This document shows, one piece after another, positions 14,057 to 16,907 of a DNA stretch of 16,907 bases (its first letter is position 1; each line of letters starts with the position of its first letter). Where the stretch lies: the NCBI GenBank assembly GCA_910579435.1, contig CAJTVF010000055.1, positions 1-16,907 of the forward strand, read 5' to 3'. This stretch comes from an uncultured Oscillibacter sp. (GTDB lineage Bacteria; Bacillota; Clostridia; Oscillospirales; Oscillospiraceae). Below the pieces are notes generated by a model that had not been told where the DNA came from, made no database searches, and saw only the letters and a program-made list of their open reading frames with translations. Both the position numbers and the translations under genes were made by a program.

Positions 14057-14437
14057 TCAGACGCCCCGGAGCTCCCGCTCCTTTCGGGCCAGGCCCTGCT
14101 CGTAGTTTTCGATTTTCTCATTCAGCCGGTTCAGGGACCGCTGCATGTCCTTCATCCGCTCCAGCAGCTGCCTCCTCTGTTCCTCCAGCAGGGCCTTGCG
14201 GGCCTCCTGGGTCTCCTCCCCCTGCTGGAACAGGCGGCAGTACTCGGTCAGCGCCTCAATGCCCACCCCGGCGGAGCGCATGCACTTAATCAGCTCCACC
14301 CAGCCCAGGGAGGCCGCGTCGTAGTCCCGGGCGCCGCCCCTGCTCCGGGGCACCGGCGGGATCAGGCCCACCCGCTCATAATACCGGAGGGTGTCGGCGG
14401 AAAGGCCGTACCGCTCGCTTACTTCCCGAATCGTCAT
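14057..14437 (-). CDS. MerR-family transcriptional regulator, AdhR-like
   Basis: 126 aa, the usual size of short MerR regulators. The winged HTH is at the N terminus: MTIREVSERYGLSADTLRYYERVGLI and then ARDYDAASLGWVELIKCMRSAGV. A coiled-coil dimerisation helix spans about 75-118 (EARKALLEEQRRQLLERMKDM and onward). No C-terminal metal-binding cysteines are seen, so a metal-sensing role is unlikely; single cysteines (such as in IKCMR) are compatible with aldehyde/electrophile sensing as in AdhR. ATG 14437 follows GAGGAGG. Its own promoter carries the cognate operator; no other gene in the window is placed to be driven by it. Confidence 0.92.
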   Translation of the reverse strand: MTIREVSERYGLSADTLRYYERVGLIPPVPRSRGGARDYDAASLGWVELIKCMRSAGVGIEALTEYCRLFQQGEETQEARKALLEEQRRQLLERMKDMQRSLNRLNEKIENYEQGLARKERELRGV

Positions 14438-14468
14438 GACTCTGCCTCCTCGCGCGTTTCTTTTTCAC

Positions 14469-14499
14469 AGCATAGCACTTGGAGCGGGCTCCAAGTCAA
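14469..14499 (-). promoter_or_regulatory. MerR-type promoter-operator (19-bp spacer)
   Basis: On the minus strand, -35 TTGACT (14494-14499) and -10 TATGCT (14469-14474) are separated by 19 bp, the over-long spacer typical of MerR-activated promoters. Inside it is a perfect dyad, ACTTGGAGC-2-GCTCCAAGT (14477-14496). The TTGACTT-GAG arrangement resembles AdhR-type operators. Confidence 0.88.
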
Positions 14500-14550
14500 G
14501 GGTTTTTTCCGAAAAATTCCCGCCGGGCGGACTTTCGACAGGCTTGGTGT

Positions 14551-14579
14551 TTGACGGGCGGGGAAAAATCTGCTAAAAT
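14551..14579 (+). promoter_or_regulatory. Sigma-A promoter of the SLH protein gene
   Basis: TTGACG (14551-14556), 17-bp spacer, TAAAAT (14574-14579); leader about 30 nt. Confidence 0.8.
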
Positions 14580-14615
14580 AGGGAGGCCAAGCCATACATA
14601 AAGGAGCTGAACCAT

Positions 14616-16106
14616 ATGAAACGACTGCAACGGGTCCTGTCCTGCCTTCTGCTGTGCGCCCTGCTGGCGGGCACAGCCGGCATTCCCGCCTCCGCCCTCT
14701 CCGACGTGCCGGAGGACTTCTGGGCCAAGGAGGACATTGATCGCTGCGTGACCCTGCGCTACTTTTACCCCGAAGCCGACGGCAGCTTCGGCGTAGGGAA
14801 GGAAATGTCCCGGGCGGAGTTTATCGCGGTGTTGTGCCGCTGCCTGGGCTGGAAGCCTACCTCCCCCGCCCGGGCCGTCTATAAGGACGTGTCCGAAAAG
14901 GAGTGGTACGCCGGCGCGGTGGAAACCGCCTATCACCAGGGAGCCATCACCAGCCAGGACGGCAGCTTCCGCCCCGACGACCTCATCACCCGCAGCGAGG
15001 CCGCCTCCATGCTGGTCCGGGCCCTGGGCTACGGCAGCATCGCCGGGCTGATCCAGGACATGTCCCTGCCCTTCCAGGATGTGAAGGCCAACAGCGGCTA
15101 CATCGCCATGGCCTACGGCCTGGGCCTGATAGACGGGACCTCCGTCACCGCCTTCTCTCCCAATGGCCATGTCACCCGGGAACAGGCCGCTGCCATCCTG
15201 ATGCGGCTCCACGACAAGCTCCACGGTCCTACCACCAGCCGCATGGGCATCGCCGTGTCCGCGGAGAATCTGCCCGACCTCACGGGTTATGAGGCCGTGT
15301 GCATTTCCGCCTTCAAGCTGGCCTACAACGGCGAGCCCCAGGTCACCCTGACTATGGGCGATGCAGAGGCCCAGAGCGTCCGCTCCGCCGCCTCCGCCGC
15401 CGGGGCCAAGGCGCTGCTCTACATCAGCGGCGGGGCCTATCACGTCCGGGGGGGCGAGGAAGAAAAGCTGGCGGCGGTTCTGTTCCAGGCGGTGGAGGAG
15501 GGAGGCTATGACGGCCTTTATCTGGATGCCTTCGGCCTTACCACCGTCTCCCAGCGGGACACCCTCACCGCCGCGGCCCAGATCCTTCGGGAAAAGCTGG
15601 GGGAGCGGCTCCTGTACATCGGGGTGGAGGCCCCTTCCTGGAAGGGCACGATTTTCGGCTATGACTACGCCGCTCTGGGCGAGATTGCGGACCGGCTGGT
15701 CCTCCACTTCAACAATAAAAAGGAGAGCGTGGCCGGGCAGACCGTGGCCCCCCTGGAGCCTCTGGAACAGATCTATTACGCCCTGAACCGCCTTCGGGCC
15801 GTGGTGGACGCGGATAAGCTGACCCTGCTTCTCACCTCCACCGGCTTCATTTGGGACGGCCGGGAGTCCGAGTCCCTCACCGGAAAGCAGATCACGGACC
15901 TGGCGGCGGAGCGGACCACCCGGACCCATTACTCCGACCGCTACGCCTGCGCCTACCTGGTCCAGGAAGAGGGCCCCGACGTCTGGTATCTCAACGGCCA
16001 GGCCATCCGGGAGCGGATCCAGCTGGCCCGCCTCTTCGGCGGCGGGCGCCTCTGCCTCTCGGACCTGAACAACGCCCTGCCCGAAACCCTGGAGGCCATG
16101 CCTTAA
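14616..16106 (+). CDS. SLH-domain surface protein with inactive GH18-type domain
   Basis: 496 aa, secreted by a signal peptide (about 1-28, ASA-LS). Three SLH repeats (about 29-78, 89-137, 153-199) would hold it on cell-wall polymer. Residues 208-496 follow the GH18 TIM-barrel plan of spore and cell-wall glycosidases: AGAKALLYISGG, GGYDGLYLDAFGL (the DxxDxDxE position), YIGVEAP, and VWYLNGQAIRERIQLARLFGGG near the end. The catalytic Glu is Phe306 and the first-pair Asp is Tyr302, and the later YD segment reads VLHFNN, so hydrolysis is unlikely; glycan binding is more plausible. ATG 14616 follows AAGGAG at 9 nt. It could still be catalytic by other residues, but nothing suggests so. Confidence 0.87.
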   Translation: MKRLQRVLSCLLLCALLAGTAGIPASALSDVPEDFWAKEDIDRCVTLRYFYPEADGSFGVGKEMSRAEFIAVLCRCLGWKPTSPARAVYKDVSEKEWYAGAVETAYHQGAITSQDGSFRPDDLITRSEAASMLVRALGYGSIAGLIQDMSLPFQDVKANSGYIAMAYGLGLIDGTSVTAFSPNGHVTREQAAAILMRLHDKLHGPTTSRMGIAVSAENLPDLTGYEAVCISAFKLAYNGEPQVTLTMGDAEAQSVRSAASAAGAKALLYISGGAYHVRGGEEEKLAAVLFQAVEEGGYDGLYLDAFGLTTVSQRDTLTAAAQILREKLGERLLYIGVEAPSWKGTIFGYDYAALGEIADRLVLHFNNKKESVAGQTVAPLEPLEQIYYALNRLRAVVDADKLTLLLTSTGFIWDGRESESLTGKQITDLAAERTTRTHYSDRYACAYLVQEEGPDVWYLNGQAIRERIQLARLFGGGRLCLSDLNNALPETLEAMP

Positions 16107-16129
16107 GAACCCCATTGAAAGCAGACGCG

Positions 16130-16160
16130 ACAAGCCCCCGTCCGATGGACGGGGGCTTGT
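16130..16160. terminator. Hairpin between convergent genes, likely terminator
   Basis: A perfect 14-bp GC-rich stem (16130-16143 with 16147-16160, loop GAT) lies 23 bp after the SLH gene and 32 bp after the end of the converging P-loop gene. Neither side has a good T run, so termination may be weak or the hairpin may mainly stabilise 3' ends. Confidence 0.6.
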
Positions 16161-16192
16161 TACTGTGTCAATTCCGCAATTCCGGGGGCCGC

Positions 16193-16603
16193 TTACAGGA
16201 AGCGCTGCATCCCCTCGGTGGCGGCGGCGGGGTCGGCGCTGATGGTCACGGTGAACTTGATGTTGTTCCGCTCGCCGAAGCTGTCGAGCCAGTTCAGGAA
16301 GGTCTCGGTCTCCCCGTCCACGTCCTTGCCGACAATTTTGCAGAAGTTGTCGATGAACATGTGGGAAATGTCATAATTCCCCGCGTGGAGGCCGCTGATG
16401 AAACCCTGGAGCAGGTCATAGCCGCTGAGTTTGTATTCATGCGCGTCGATCAGGCGGATGTGATAGTGGATATCGTAGGTCATGTTGCGGTTGGCCTCGA
16501 TGCAGACTACGTTTCCGGGTTCGTCTTTCGCCGCGTTGTTAATCAATTCGATGAGCTGCTTGGTCTTGCCGGAACCTTTCATGCCCATAATCAATCGAAC
16601 CAT
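16193..16603 (-). CDS. Small P-loop NTPase-like protein of unknown role
   Basis: 136 aa. A Walker A motif lies at residues 7-14 (GMKGSGKT), right at the N terminus (MVRLIMGMKGSGKTKQLIEL). A Walker B-like strand is present at HMFIDNFCKIV. The protein is short for an ATPase and has no further recognisable domain. It resembles small conserved ATP-binding proteins found in many Firmicutes with no known function. ATG 16603 has AGGAG about 10 nt upstream. It is a single-gene unit, and its codon use is less GC-biased than that of its neighbours. Confidence 0.85.
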   Translation of the reverse strand: MVRLIMGMKGSGKTKQLIELINNAAKDEPGNVVCIEANRNMTYDIHYHIRLIDAHEYKLSGYDLLQGFISGLHAGNYDISHMFIDNFCKIVGKDVDGETETFLNWLDSFGERNNIKFTVTISADPAAATEGMQRFL

Positions 16604-16649
16604 AGTAAAACACTCCTGTCATTTTAAATTGCTGTGGCCTTGTACATTA

Positions 16650-16678
16650 AGGATACCACACTTCCCCGGAAAAAACAA
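16650..16678 (-). promoter_or_regulatory. Candidate promoter of the P-loop protein gene
   Basis: On the minus strand TTGTTT (16673-16678), 17-bp spacer, TATCCT (16650-16655). Both boxes are moderate matches. The hairpin repeat begins about 25 bp upstream of the -35, outside the transcript. Confidence 0.45.
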
Positions 16679-16701
16679 TCCATAAAACCAAATTTGCCAA
16701 T

Positions 16702-16857
16702 TGTTCACAGAATCGGCAGGGCTTTGCTCTGCCGATTCTGTGAACAGGCTTTTCGGCCTGCCGAAAAGCCTGTGATTGAAAAAGGCGCAGGAAACCCCTC
16801 CCGGGTTTCCCGCACACACCCTTCCTTCCCGTTGAGGCGGCTCTGTCCGTCTTATTA
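16702..16857 (-). repeat. Hairpin-bearing dispersed repeat, copy B
   Basis: Two large hairpins: 16702-16722 with 16726-16746 (21 bp, one G-U, loop TTT) and 16744-16757 with 16760-16773 (14 bp, perfect, 2-base loop); they share three bases. Then follow TGATTG, the core ACCCCTCCCGGGTT (16794-16807), CTTCCTTCCCGT (16821-16832) and TTATTA, in the same order as at 3862-4063. No gene is seen here. On the minus strand it lies upstream of the P-loop gene, as copy A lies upstream of the response regulator. Confidence 0.65.
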
Positions 16858-16858
16858 A

Positions 16859-16907
16859 GGAACCACTGATGAAATCCCCGCACACAGCTTCACGCCATAA
16901 ATTCCCG
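16859..16907. mobile_element. Second MITE-like copy, partial, runs off the window
   Basis: The 49 bases to the window end match the reverse complement of the right end of the 73-231 element at 42 of 49 positions, including CCCCGC and CACGCCATAAATT. TTAA stands just outside (16855-16858). The subterminal match shows that this copy is inverted relative to the left one. Confidence 0.75.

Noticed and set aside
14496..16133. A 545-codon minus-strand reading frame
   Set aside because: Antisense to the SLH protein, low complexity and Gly/Ala/Val-biased; the plus-strand product has a signal peptide and recognisable domains.
16619..16885. Small reading frames across the right-hand intergenic region
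   Set aside because: They translate through two long hairpins and the MITE end, and none has a convincing start.

Overview
The window looks like chromosomal DNA from a high-GC, spore-forming member of the Clostridia, most likely Oscillospiraceae (Flavonifractor/Pseudoflavonifractor-like). The evidence is the GC-rich third positions, strong AGGAGG-type ribosome binding sites, a SpoIID engulfment protein, an SLH-domain surface protein and a divergent ATP-type PEP carboxykinase. The lineage is inferred; no rRNA marker is present. No tRNA, rRNA or CRISPR array was seen.

Layout. Positions 1-371 carry no gene: a small hairpin-rich fragment, a complete 159-bp palindromic MITE-like element flanked by TTAA, and a terminator. 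From 372 to 3850 (minus strand) there is a tight envelope-stress type operon: OmpR-family regulator, sensor kinase, then a membrane-anchored HtrA-like protease. Its ~225-nt leader carries a hairpin-rich repeat that recurs near the right end. From 4137 to 6406 (minus) lie a secreted protein with a degenerate polysaccharide-deacetylase domain and, upstream of it, SpoIID. From 6699 to 8839 (plus) an aminotransferase and a radical SAM protein overlap by ATGA. PEP carboxykinase (8893-10581, minus) converges on them at a bidirectional terminator.

From 10690 to 11796 the region looks rearranged. A plus-strand terminator and the first 45 codons of an unidentified gene abut, head-on, the 3' end of a minus-strand two-gene unit (XRE/transmembrane regulator plus a second reading frame separated by one in-frame TAG). 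Then follow a TetR regulator and an MFS exporter (11997-14003), each preceded by a near-identical 17-bp operator. A MerR-family regulator (14057-14437, minus) has a textbook 19-bp-spacer operator promoter. After it come an SLH protein carrying a catalytically dead GH18-type domain (14616-16106) and a small P-loop protein (16193-16603, minus). The right end has a second copy of the hairpin repeat followed by the beginning of a second, inverted MITE copy.

Themes. Most genes concern the envelope, sporulation and regulation, with one central-metabolism gene. The least explained material is intergenic: the TTAA-flanked MITE family, the two-hairpin repeat family with divergent stems but conserved layout, and the chimeric junction near 10945.
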